Shown one piece after another: positions 1 to 10,898 of a stretch of 64,000 nt of DNA; within the stretch, counting starts at the first letter, position 1; each line of letters opens with the position of its first letter. Source of the DNA: Macrostomum hystrix. Taxonomy: Eukaryota; Platyhelminthes; Macrostomidae. Below the pieces are notes generated by a model. It did no database searches, had not been told where the DNA came from, and saw only the letters and a list, made by a program, of their open reading frames with translations. The stretch spans positions 4,554,501 to 4,618,500 of the forward strand of contig CATNEN010000011.1 of assembly GCA_950097015.1 (NCBI GenBank). The letters are read 5' to 3'. A program made the position numbers and the translations under genes.

Positions 1-890
1 GGTTCGCAATCTAGATAAATCGGTTCATAAACATGACTTGAAAGTTTAAGTGAAAAAAATTAATATTTTTATGGCGCACCGTTTTGAAGTAGAAAATTTC
101 TAAGACAAACCTACGTCGGAAACTATCAAAGGTTCAAGTTTGAAGTTCGTTAAGAGGTGGATGTATATATTTACAATGCTTTGGGCAGTATTTTGCAATA
201 ATATCATATTTTTTCTTGGTTTTAACCCGATCTTATTTTTCTTGCAACTTTCATATACCTTTTCTCCCATTTTTGTGAGTAACATTGAATTTCACTGTAA
301 ACCTTATGTCTTTAGCATTCAGCTATAAAAGTTGTATTTTTATATTCGAATTTTTAATGAAAATTTAAGAAAAAATGTAATAAATAAAACTATGATTTTA
401 AATTTTATTTCTATAACGTGTTGCATTATTATAATTTTTGAATTTGTTGAATTCACTATTTAATGAATTAAACAAATAACAAGCACACAACAATAATAAT
501 ACAGGACTATCACTGTTTTATTGGCTAGATAACTGCCATAAAAGTATATATAAGCTAAGCTATTTGAAGGAGTTGAAATAGGATGATCATTGTCTTTAAC
601 AATATCCAGTACTCCTGATGCATAAATTATTATTTCAGTTTTTAAAAATAATGTTGAGCTCTATATTCAAGACTAAAATTTGTATACATTGTATGTATTT
701 TATTGATTTTCCCTGTATTTTATTTCATAATATTTTTGTTAAATCTGGTTTTAAATGATTTTTTGATTACATAATGAGTTTAAAACTAGTTAAAACTAGC
801 AATAATTAAAACAATGTGACCTAGATTTTTTTACATTTTCTTTCAGCTCTTTAGTAGATATTTCCTGCAATTTTTTTAAAAGAAAAATAA
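1..890. other. AT-rich 5' flank of the LAP gene
   Basis: This stretch is AT-rich with short, unconvincing open frames and no protein similarity that I recognise. Near its end, about 825-846, a pyrimidine-rich tract ending in CAG lies about 45 bp before the first ATG of the LAP gene. It looks like a 3' splice acceptor. It could end a 5' UTR intron or serve as a spliced-leader trans-splice site; the sequence alone does not decide. Confidence 0.6.
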
Positions 891-3800
891 ATGGAGCGCT
901 TATTGTGCTCATTTCGGCCGAGGCGAGCTGCTGAGATTCGAACCCTTGACTTTCGCGGCCAACGCTTGCTAGAGGTTCCTATGGACGCTTTTAGAAACGA
1001 GGCCACACTCGAAGTGCTTTTGCTGGACGATAATAAAATAGCTGAGATTCGCAAGGTATGGGCTTGAGAATTTGATGACAAGTTGCTTCCTAAAAACAGA
1101 GAATCGAAAGAAACATTTAAATTACTTCCAGGAGCTCCTCTGCTGTCAAAACTTATTCCGATTGTCACTGTCAAATAATACAATTCACAATTTGCCACCG
1201 TCGATCGCGTCCTTGACTGCCCTGACCGATTTAAATCTGAGAAATAACTGTGAGTCTTTTATCTACTTTTCAAGTCTGTTTTGACTTTCCTGTCAAATTA
1301 GGTTTGAGTACTGCGATTAAGTCGTCAATCTCTCTCACCAAGGCCCCTGAGCTCGATTCCGTGGCGAGGCACCTTTTGGTTTGGGTAAAATTAACACTTT
1401 TGAGATGTAAACACCAAAGGCGCAGTGAGAGTGTACACTGCCTGATAATGAGAAATATGAGTGTACACACCCTGTGTGAGTGTTTGCCTGCGTACGGTAT
1501 CTGTGTGCTTGTTTGCTCAGGAGTCAGTGGAATGGTTAGAATTGCATCATCGAATGTCGCTAAATGAACTATTAGTTCACACAGCCCCCTGCAAAAATCA
1601 TACCAACTAATGGTTGCATAATAATAATACTAGCTGCAGGAGGGCTGCGGGCAGTGGCACATCCCTTAAAGACACTGGACCCGCAGCCAGCGAGGAGGCA
1701 ATTCTGCCCATTTCGCTGACTCCTGAGCACACTCGCACACAGATACTGTACGCAGGCATACACTCGCACAGGTGTGTACATCTGCCCTGACTTTCTCATC
1801 GTCAGGCAGTGTACATTTAACTGTGCCTTGGAGGTTGACCCTCAAGGGCGTAAATTGCACGACAAACCACCAAGCCTTCTCTCCGCGGCTGCGCCCCAAA
1901 TAAATGTGGCCTCGCCGCGGAATCGAACTTAGGGACCATGGTGCGAGAGGCAAACGCGATAACCGCTCTGCCACCGACCCCCTATGGTTGCATCATATTT
2001 AGTCATTAAATCATTCTAAAGTACTATAGCCAGAATGCCCTCTCAATTTTGTGTCAGGTATCATGGAACTGCCTGTGGAACTTCAGTGCTGCAAATATTT
2101 GGATTCTCTCGATTTGAGTTCCAATCTGTTGGAAGAGTAAGTACTACAACTTTGCTGTGTGTTTTATTCGTTTTTGTGTCCATAACGCAAATAAATCAAT
2201 TTTTTTCTGAATTCTAATTTTTAACTTTCACTGACTTCTTCATAAACTAAAAGACCTTTAACTTTTAATCTTAAGGCTTGGGGGCTTGTCGTGCATTTAG
2301 CGCCCTTGAGGGCGAATCTCCAAGGAACAATGAGAGTGTACGCTGCCTGATATCAGAATGTCAGAGCAGATGTACACACCTGTGCGAGCGTGTGCCTGCG
2401 TACAGTATCTGTGTGCGTGTGTGCTCAGGAGTCAGTGAAATGGGCAGAACTGCCTCCTCGCTGGTTGCGGATCTAGTGTCACCAAATGTAAAAACCTATT
2501 TTTCAGGAATCACTTTTCGAAATTATTTCAATAAAGAACGGAATGGTTTGTAAGTTTCAGTTTTGTTGTTATGTAGTTCTTGGTTGTGTGCCTTATGTTG
2601 TGTTTTTATATATGGCTTTCATTTATTACTACTTAGTTTAGTAGCTTCATCTGTTTATGCATTGAACATTTTCGTTGCCTTGTCCTTTTGTTTATATTTT
2701 TAAAATGCTGAAGAAATTTGCTTCGCTAAGAACTTGTGTAACTCAAATTGCTCTGATTGGCTGTTTTCTCTGTTTAATATGCGGTCAGTTTATTGCATGC
2801 TCTTTCTTAAGTAGCATCTGGCGAATATTAACGTGCTATCTACTAACGTACTTGCCTAAATACTAGGCAGTTTACAAAGCACTTCACTGGTGAAAACTTA
2901 ACATAGCGGTCAGCACGATGGTTACGATCTAAGTCCTAGCGAAGTATTCGACTGTTAAGTACTTAACAAAGCACTCGATTGTTGAGTACTTCAAAAAGCA
3001 CTCGATGGTTAAGTACTTCAAAAAGCACTCGATGGTTAAGTGCTTAACAACGTACTCGATGGTTAAGTACTTATTAAAGTACTCGATGGTTAAGTACTTA
3101 ACAAAGCACTCGATGGTTAAGTACTTAACAAAGCACTCGATGGTTAAGTACTTCAAAAAGCACTCGATGGTTAAGTACTTCAAAAAGCACTCGATGGTTA
3201 AGTACTTCAAAAAGCACTCGATGGTTAAGTACTTCAAAAAGCACTCGATGGTTAAGTACTTAACAACGTACTCGATGGTTAAGTACTTATTAAAGTACTC
3301 GATGGTTAAGTACTTAACAAAGCACTCGATGGTTAAGTACTTCAAAAAGCACTCGATGGTTAAGTACGTTAAATAACGCGAGTAAAGCAAGTAAAAGAGC
3401 TTATCAGAAGTAATTGAGAGTTAAGTGCTTTACAGAAGCAGTTTAACTAAACAAATAAAGTGTTAACAATGTTATACAATGTGTTATGTACTCAAAATTG
3501 TTATTTAGGTTGCCGGACGAGCTGTGCAATTTGACCCACCTGCGCAATCTGTTGGTTAACCAGTGCTCACTCAAGAGATTACCCGAGTGCATTGGAAAGT
3601 GAGTGAAATTATTCTGCTCTGGCTTCATCATACCACAGATTTCACAAAATCTTTGATAGGTCATTACCTCGAATTTCAGTGACTCTTTGATTGGTCATTA
3701 CCCAGAATTTCAGTGACTCTTTAATTGGTCATTACCCCGAATTTCAGTGACTCTTTGACTGGTCATTACCCAGAATTTCAATGACTCTTTAATTGGTCAT

Positions 3801-6800
3801 TACCCCGAATTTCAGTGACTCTTTGACTGGTCATTACCCTGAATTTCAGTGACTCTTTGATTGGTCATTACCCAGAATTTCAGTGACTCTTTGATTGGTC
3901 ATTACCCTGAATTTCAGTGACTCTTTGACTGGTCATTACCCTGAATTTCAGTGACTCTTTGATTGGTCATTACCCCGAATTTCACTGACTCTTTAATTGG
4001 TCATTACCCTGAATTTTAGTGACTCTTTGATTGGTCATTACCCTGAATTTCAGTGACTCTTTGATTCGTCATTACCCTGAATTTCAGTGACTCTTTGATT
4101 GGTCATTACCCCGAATTTCAGTGACTCTTTGATTGGTCATTACCCCGAATTTCAGTGACTCTTTAATCGTCCATTACCCAGAATTTCAATGACTCTTTAA
4201 TTGGTCATTACCCAGAATTTCAGTGACTCTTTGATTGGTCATTACCCTGAATTTCAGTGACTCTTTGATTGGTCATTACCCTGAATTTCAGTGACTCTTT
4301 GATTGGTCATTACCCTGAATTTCAGTGACTCTTTGATTGGTCATTACCCTGAATTTCAGTGACTCTTTGATTGGTCATTACGCTGAATTTCAGTGACTCT
4401 TTGACTGGTCATTATCCCGAATTTCAGTGACTCTTTAATTGGTCATTACCCCGAAATTTCTCTTTTATTTATTTGTTACTAGCTTTTTTTGCCCGTTGTT
4501 TTTGGGGCAGAAATTTAAAGCAAAGCAGTAAGCAATTCACGTCTCTGCAATCACTTTATAGTGACGGTCACCATTTATTTATTTACTGCATTAATGAAAA
4601 GTGAAGAGTTTGTTTAAGGGCGTTTTAAGTAAAAAATAAGTGAAAAGTTTGTCCAAACAGCCCCCTCTTGATTACTTCTTTAGAAACATGTCTCTTAGCC
4701 ACTCCTCTATACAGTCAGTGGCAGATCCAGGAATTTTGTTTTGGGGCGGTCTGTCAGGGGAGCGCCATGAGAATCACGGAGGGGGTGCCAGCGGCCGAAA
4801 AAGGGCGCCAGGAGCCAAGAAAGGGCGCCAGCGGCTGAAAAACGGGAGCCAGCGGCTGAAAAAGTGCTGCGACTGACGCCCCTGGTGGGGGCATCTTATT
4901 CCCATGATTAAAATTTTGGGGGGGGCGACTGCCCCCCGCCCCCCCCCTAAATCTGCCTCTGTATACAGTATGCATGTACACGCGTATACATAAGGAAAAT
5001 AGTTATGGCATAACAATAACAATGTCAAAGAAACAAAATTAAACTGTTTCAGAGTTCAGAGTTAGACAGGTCAAGGTCAATTCGTGACTACTTTTCTATT
5101 AATTGCTTGCGAGTCACCTCAAGGCCTGGGGATACACCACATTCTTCGTTCTTCCCCTTGGTGCGAAAATGAATAGGCCAGCTGGAGTTCCAACACGGGA
5201 GCAGGCGACATAAAGCTGCCCATGCGAGAAGCAAGGAGTCTCCAGGTTGATGCCAGCCACCTTCAGCGACTGTCCCTGAGCCTTGTTAATAGTCATCGCA
5301 AAGCACACTCTCACAGGGAACTGCAGTCGCTTGAACTGAAATGGCAGGTCCGTGGGGATAATTGGAATCCGGGGAACGAACACAGACTCTCCTCTGCCAG
5401 ATCCAGTCATTATCGTGGCCTCAATCACGTGTGGGAAGAGCCGCCTGACTATCAGTCTGGTGCCGTTACACAGCATTGGCGCATTCAGGTTGCGGAGGAG
5501 CATAATTGGTGCCCCAACTTTCAGCTGCAAGTTGTGCGATGGAGTTCCAGGAGGATCTAGAGAGTTCAGAAACTCAACAGGATACTCCACAGCGGTGTCA
5601 TCAGTCAACGTTGTATCAATTGACTTGTAGGTGAAAACTGCACCTGGCAACTCCTGAAGCAGTTGGTAGTTAATTTCGTTGGCGGCATCATTTCTAGGAC
5701 ACAGAATTGCCCTCTCTGACAGCCAGTCAACGTCAGCATATCGAGAGAAATAGGCTGGCTGGAGAGAAATATCAACCGGAGAGCCCTGCGCACTGGGACG
5801 CCACCGCACTCACCGCACTCAGTCTCAGTGCTGCTTGGGGGCCAGTAGACAGTCTAGGGGTTTGGGCTGTGTACATTCACGGCTTGAAATACAATGTACA
5901 GTCTGGGGCTTCGGCGCCCGGGGAAGGGAGGGGGTGGCTGTAATAAAATTTGGCCCGCAGAGTGGCGGAGGGGAGTTGGGGTGGCTGTCCTCGGAAAACA
6001 AAAAGTGACTCACTTTGAGATGATGCAGCTTTGCTCTGGATTGAGTAGAGATGTTCAAAATTGACAGCATTGTTGGAAAACATGTAAAGTGTAAGTGGAT
6101 CAAATTTGGAGAAAATCTGACAAAGTGGGGCGACGATATGTCGAATTGAGTGATTTTTTGACGATTTTTGAGCAGTTTTTTGCACTTTTGAGCAGGAAGG
6201 AAATGATTTTTCGGGAATTTGAGTAGCCTATTGCACTCAGCGTAGGTGGTTTTAGGTATGTGCAAAGTTTGGTGCGATTTGGTTGAGCGGTTTCGGCGTC
6301 TATAAAGACAAAAGGTTGCACACACACACACACACACACAGACAGACAGACAGACAGAGTTTTCACTTTTATATATATAGATTACCCTCATCTTGGTCCA
6401 TGTCGAAGCCAATGAACTCATTCAATCCTAGTTTTGTTTGAACACAAAATTCCGCAGACTAACAAGTCTATGTGTGCTTGAACTTCGCGACAACAATCTG
6501 AAACATATTCCTGATTCACTAGTTGGTCTTGCTAAGCTGGAGCGACTCGACTTGGGAGAAAATGAGCTAGAGCTTCTGGTGAGCTGCTTAGAGAATATGC
6601 TATACCGTTTCTGTCATCTTTCATTGAACATCATAGCTCATGAATCCTAATCATTTGATCCCTAATCCCTAATCCTAACTCCTAGATCCTAATCCTTTAA
6701 TCTCTTATCCTAACTCCTAAATCCTAGACCATTAATTTATAGTCTTAAGTTCTGAATCTAATATTTTAGTCCCTAATCCTTCAATCCCTAATCCGAACTC

Positions 6801-9800
6801 ATTTATCCTATTCCATTAATCTCTAGTCTTATGTCCCGAACCATAATCCTTAATCACTAATCGTAAGTCATAAACCTTAGCAGTTACATCCTAGCCCTTT
6901 AATCGCTTATCCGAATCCTTTAATCACAAATCATAAATCCCAAATCCAACTCTTCCTACGGATGATAAATCCTAGTTCTCTAATCCATCATCTAGCCGGA
7001 TGGCTTGTCGAATCTGTCGTCTCTAGCCGACCTATGCGTGGATAAGAATCGTTTGAAAAGGCTGCCAACAAACTGGTCGGGGAGGTTGTCAGTCAGCCTG
7101 CAACAGATGGACGTGTCATCCAATAGGCTTGAGTATCTGCCAGCTCAGTTAGGCAACTGCTCAGTCCTCACTGATCTAGATGCCAGCTCGAATCGTCTAG
7201 TTGAACTGTCCGACTCCGCATTGCCGTCAAGTTTGCAGTGCCTTCGAATTGGCGAAAATCGTCTTACCAGGCTGCACCTTCAGTCAGCTGCCGGTCGATG
7301 CCTTGAACTGCGCGAACTGCACGCGGCCAAGAATCGTCTGGACGAACTGCCGGCTAGTTTGGGACGATTTAGAAAACTGCGACTACTTCACTGCGACGGC
7401 AATCGACTGAGGCAGCTGCCGAACACAGTCGGCGCATGTCGGGCTCTGTCGGTGCTGTCGGCCAGAAATAATCGACTCAGACTAGTGCCCGATGAGCTGG
7501 GCCGGTTAACGGAACTCAGGGTGCTCAACTTGAGCGGCAATCGTCTGCAGTGCTTACCAATATCCCTGCTCAGACTGCCGGATTTGAGGGTGAGTTAGAT
7601 GAGATGGGATTTGGACTGGTTGACATGAGATTTGATTTAGAAAAATGGGATTTTTAGTTAAAAAAGTTTGAATTAGCATTCATTAGGATGGGATTTTGGT
7701 CCATTGAGATGGGATTCCGATTCATAGATGTGGGATTTCGATTCGTAGAGATGGGATTCGGATTCAAAGAAATCGGATTTTGATTCATTGAGATGGGATC
7801 TGGATTAAAAAACATCAGATTTGGATTCTAAAATGCTGTATTTGAATTCAGAGTTTCTTCGAAACAAGATTGCGTTTTTAGTAAAATAATATTTGGATCT
7901 CTCACGCACTCTTGATTGTGTTTCTTAGAAACTAGACAAGTTTCTCGGAAGCAATAGTGTTTACTTCAAAACAAGATTGTGTTTCTTGAAAATTGTATTT
8001 CTTGGAAAAAGGCTTGCGATTCTAAGAAAAATGTTTGTGATTCTAAGAAACAGGATTGTGATTCTAGGAAAAAGGCTTGCGATTCTAAGAAAAATGTTTG
8101 TGATTCTAAGAAACAGGATTGTGATTCTAGGAAAAAGGATCCGGATTCTAAGAAACATGTTTCTGATTCTAAGAAACAGGATTGTGATTCTAGAAAACAG
8201 GATTGTGATTCTAAGAAACATGATTGTGTTTCTAAGAAACATGATTGTTTCTTTGAAATACTTAACGCCAGCCCCAATCAGCCCGAACATTCGAACTCGA
8301 TGCCCGACTCAGGCCCTGTGGCTCAGCGACAATCAATCCGAGCCGATGCCCCGACTGCAGCCGGAGGAGGTGCCAACACAGTGCGGCCCAGTCCGGGTTC
8401 TCACCTGCTACCTGCTGCCGCAGATGCCATCCAAAGAGTCGGACCCGGCCGATAAACTCGCCGCCGCAGTTCAAGCACTGCTTGGGACTCCACAGAAGCC
8501 GACGCCGCCGCCGCTCCCGCCGCCGCGAACTCGCGCCGTCCAGTTCCGCTCAATCAACTCGGCTGATCCGGCTACGGTCGGCGTCGAGAGCGTCAACGAT
8601 GACAAGGCGGAACGCCGTCCGCTGCCGAAGGATTTGCCGGAGAGACGACCGCGGCGACTGTTGAGACGAACCTCGCTGCCGGATCAGCCCGATGTTGTGG
8701 CGTCAGCCGCAGCTGCCCTGGATCCCGATGAGCAAGACAGCTGGGTGAGCGCCCTGCCTTCAAAACTTTGTCAATCGTCAATTACTTGAAGTATAAGGTT
8801 TTCAGCTGGGAGTTGAGTAGGTGTGTTTGAGTAGAATGGTTAATCTATGCTCAACTGTGTGTTTGAGTAGGACAGTTAATCTGTGCTCAGCTGTGTGTTT
8901 GAGTAGGATAGTTAATCTGTGCTCAGCTGTGTGTTTGAGTAGGATGGTTAATCTGTGCTCAACTGTTGTGCCTGAGTAGGATGGTTAATCTGTGCTCAAC
9001 TGTGTGCTTGAGTAGGATGGTTAATCTGTGCTCAACTGTTGTGTTTGAGTAGGATGGTTAATCTGTGCTCAGCTGTGTGCTTGAGTAGGATGTTTAATCT
9101 GTGCTCAGCTGTGTGCTTGAGTAGGATGGTTAATCTGTGCTCAACTGTTGTGCCTGAGTAGGATGGTTAATCTGTGCTCAACTGTTGCTTGAGTAGGATG
9201 GTTAATCTGTGCTCAGCTGTGTGCTTGAATAGGATGGTTAATCTGTGCTCAGCTGTGTGTTTGAGTAGGATGGTTAATCTGTGCTCAATTGTTTCAGAAG
9301 GATGGTTCGAACTTTCTTTGACCACATTGATCAAACATTTCAGGAGTCTTCAGCGCCTGATTCTAGACTTCAGCAGCAGCAGCAGCAGCAAGTTTACTGT
9401 AACATTGGCGTCATAGCTAGCAGTCGTGAGCCATCATCAGGAATGCTCACAGTTCACTGCGATCAGCCTCCAGCAATAGCAGCAGCAGCATCAGCAGGCA
9501 ATCCAGACACTGACAGCTCATTCCAATGGCCATCGCCTCTGTCGAACCGCAGCGATCCGTACGAGATGCCCATTCGAATAGATTTTTCGCAGCAGCTTGA
9601 CTTTGGAAAATCTGCGTCAACTCCCAGCGGCTCGGTGGCCCACCAGAGCACGCCGCCGCTGCCGCCAAATCTGGGCATGGCGCCAATTATCTTATCGGCC
9701 GCTTATCTGAGCGATCCGCCGCTTTTATCTAAACAAAGCGTGCCGCCTTTTCCAGCCTATCCGACTGCGTCGCCTCTGTTAGCCAATCAGAGTCCACGGC

Positions 9801-10852
9801 TAACACTAAAAGATAACAGCATGTCCTCATTGCTAGCTAATCAGAGCTCGTCTAGCTTAATAATCGATAAAGCCGCTAGTCGGCAGCCAGCTGTGCCAGC
9901 CAATCAGAGCGCGCCTCAAACTCCAGTTTATTTTCACAGTGCGAAGCATTCCGCAGGGATTGTTGGCCGTCGAGTTCCACATGTGAACGAGCCGAAACAG
10001 GATACAAATCCAATCAAAATCAAACATCCGCAGGCCATTGCAGCATTTCATTCCACATCTCAGTATTTGGCAGCTGCTCATTCAGTGATGGCTTCTACAG
10101 GCGTTCGTTCCGGTAACAACCCAGCGCCTAATGGCTGCTTTGCCAGCAATCAAAGTGCTTTTCGTCCACCAACTGGTAGAGCCAATCAGAGACCGGCATC
10201 GGCTAGTCAGCCTGTCAGCCAGGCGTCAGTGGCAGCCAATCAGAGTAGTCTAAATTCTCCAGTTTATCAGACTATAGCATCGACTGTTATGCCGCAGTCG
10301 CCAGTAGTTCAACACCCCAAGTTTTTTGCTAATCGATTTGGCGGCAGTGCTGGAATATTGATGCCACCGCCGGCACCGCCGCCGCCGCCACCTCCGCCCA
10401 GACGTTCGCGTCAAAGCCACAGCCTCACCTACAGCAGTAGTAGCAGCAGTAGCAGCAGCAGCGGCAGCTGGGATGGCAACAATCTGGACGGTATCAGTGG
10501 TCCAACGCCACCAATTCTTGGCTCTCGTCTGCTTTGGGTGACGCTGCACCGGCAGCAGAAGCTGCAGCGAACAAGTTCTCATTATCAACCTGAAGCAGTC
10601 AGTTTGGGTTTTAGCGTGGCCAACAGTTTAAGCAGTTCCGGAGTTTGCAGTGTTCGCGTGTCCAGGGTATCGTCAAACGGGCCAGCTTTCGGACGCCTCC
10701 TTCCAGGCGATCGTCTGGTTGAAGCCAACGGTAAACGATTGAGCAGTCTGGACCATTCTGAGGCGGCCAGGTGGCTGCAGTGCTTGCCAGATCCAGTTCA
10801 GCTGCTGGTCTATCGAGAAGCGGCACCGTTGGCTAAGATGCCGACTTCCTAG
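891..10852 (+). CDS. LAP-family LRR and PDZ scaffold, Erbin/Densin/LET-413-like
   Basis: Eight exons: 891-1055, 1132-1249, 2058-2136, 3509-3598, 6458-6578, 6996-7589, 8313-8744, 9344-10852. All junctions are GT..AG and phases close to 1035 aa. Residues 1 to about 389 are leucine-rich repeats (for example SLDLSSNLLEELPDEL). Residues 390-427 are the LAP-specific region, ALWLSDNQSEPM followed by VLTCYLLPQ, as in Scribble and Erbin. Residues about 534-925 are low complexity (polyQ, polyP, polyS, recurrent ANQS). A PDZ domain fills about 930-1030, with an SLGF carboxylate loop and a class I type histidine in LDHSEAARWL, close to the C terminus as in Erbin. Family knowledge: LAP proteins are basolateral membrane scaffolds for epithelial polarity and junctions. 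One PDZ argues for Erbin/Densin/LET-413 rather than four-PDZ Scribble. The start is the first in-frame ATG; a further upstream coding exon is not excluded. Confidence 0.9.
1306..1560 (+). mobile_element. Diverged SINE-A copy in LAP intron 2
   Basis: This is a worn copy of the window's main tRNA-derived SINE. A recognisable B box (GAGCTCGATTCC, near 1349) is followed by the body motifs GTGTACACTGCCTGA and CTCAGGAGTCAGTGG. The A box region is eroded. It faces the opposite way to the next copy, 60 bp downstream. Confidence 0.7.
1620..1983 (-). mobile_element. Full-length SINE-A in LAP intron 2
   Basis: tRNA-derived SINE read on the minus strand. The head at about 1975 has a pol III A box (TGGCAGAGCGG), then a B box near 1926 (AAGTTCGATTCCG), a body, and a 3' end with an AAT/TTA-type tail. 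A 10-bp direct repeat, ATGGTTGCAT, flanks it at 1610-1619 and 1984-1993 and is the likely target-site duplication. A 9-bp inverted repeat GGCTGCGGG/CCCGCAGCC sits near the 3' end. Confidence 0.88.
2273..2488 (+). mobile_element. 5'-truncated SINE-A in LAP intron 3
   Basis: The copy lacks the tRNA head and begins at the body motif AAGGCTTGGGGGCTTGT. It continues through GTGTACGCTGCCTGA to the CTCCTCGCTGGTTGCGG 3' region. 5' truncation is typical of LINE-mobilised elements. Confidence 0.8.
2950..3370 (+). repeat. 27-bp minisatellite, about 16 copies, LAP intron 3
   Basis: The unit contains GCACTCGATGGTTAAGTACTT. Because the period is a multiple of three and lacks stops, both strands stay open and would encode nonapeptide repeats. 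It lies wholly inside intron 3 and ends 140 bp before exon 4, so I do not call it coding. Confidence 0.9.
3652..4456 (+). repeat. 34-bp minisatellite, about 24 copies, LAP intron 4
   Basis: The unit contains GACTCTTTGATTGGTCATTA. It starts 50 bp after the exon 4 donor. Point variants (CCCT/CCCA/CCCC and ATTGG/ACTGG) are interspersed. Confidence 0.92.
4716..4961. mobile_element. hAT-type MITE, 246 bp, with 8-bp TSD
   Basis: The left end CAGTGGCAGATCCAGG and right end CCTAAATCTGCCTCTG are imperfect terminal inverted repeats. Perfect 8-bp direct repeats TATACAGT flank the element at 4708-4715 and 4962-4969. An 8-bp duplication with CAGTGG-type ends is diagnostic of hAT transposons. It has no coding capacity. 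The interior has a short tandem motif (GGGCGCCAGCGGCTGAAAAA, about four copies) and a G/C homopolymer-rich right arm. Confidence 0.88.
5050..6381 (-). mobile_element. Internally deleted Helitron
   Basis: On the minus strand the element begins TCTATATATATAAAA at 6381, with an A immediately outside, which fits Helitron insertion between A and T. CTGT and GT microsatellites and a segment reading ACGCCGAAACCGCTCAACC follow, as in many animal Helitron 5' ends. About 550 bp later the sequence enters the helicase C terminus (5809-5114). The 3' end (hairpin plus CTRR) was not found; the boundary near 5050 is a guess. Confidence 0.75.
5114..5809 (-). pseudogene. Helitron PIF1-like helicase C-terminal fragment
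   Basis: A 231-residue open frame matches the C-terminal half of Helitron/PIF1 helicases. It has SERAILCPRN, FLNSLDPPG, LKVGAPIMLLRNL, then FAMTINKAQGQSLKVAG and the motif VI-like HGQLYVACSRVGTP, and it ends normally in VVYPQAL plus stop. The Walker A/B half of the helicase and the Rep (HUH nuclease) domain are missing, so it cannot be a complete transposase. It lies antisense inside LAP intron 4 and is continuous with the Helitron 5' end at 6381. Confidence 0.9.
6653..6990 (+). repeat. Degenerate TAATCC-type repeat, LAP intron 5
   Basis: Irregular reiteration of AATCCTAATCCCTAA-like words with drifting period fills nearly the whole intron, up to the exon 6 acceptor at 6995. It is not telomeric TTAGGG. 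Confidence 0.7.
7603..7860 (+). repeat. Degenerate GATGGGATT repeat, LAP intron 6
   Basis: Decayed tandem copies around GAGATGGGATTCGGATTCA with variable spacing start just after the exon 6 donor. Confidence 0.65.
7972..8250 (+). repeat. 21-bp minisatellite, about 13 copies, LAP intron 6
   Basis: The unit contains GATTCTAAGAAACAGGATTG, with alternating variants. It stays open in several frames because of its period. The array ends about 60 bp before the exon 7 acceptor at 8312. Confidence 0.9.
8830..9293 (+). repeat. 36-bp minisatellite, about 13 copies, LAP intron 7
   Basis: The unit contains GAGTAGGATGGTTAATCTGT and GCTCAGCTGTGTG. It fills most of intron 7, ending 50 bp before the last exon. 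Confidence 0.92.
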
Positions 10853-10898
10853 ACTCTTCCTGTTGTAGGTGTCCCTGAACTGCGGAGTGGCAAACGGA

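Noticed and set aside
2929-3390. Open frames on both strands encoding a nonapeptide repeat (KYLTIECF / MVKYFKKHS)
   Set aside because: The 27-bp period keeps both strands open by chance. The array lies between phase-matched LAP exons 3 and 4.
5825-6421. 198-codon minus-strand open frame
   Set aside because: It lies in the non-coding 5' region of the Helitron and includes GT and CTGT microsatellites.
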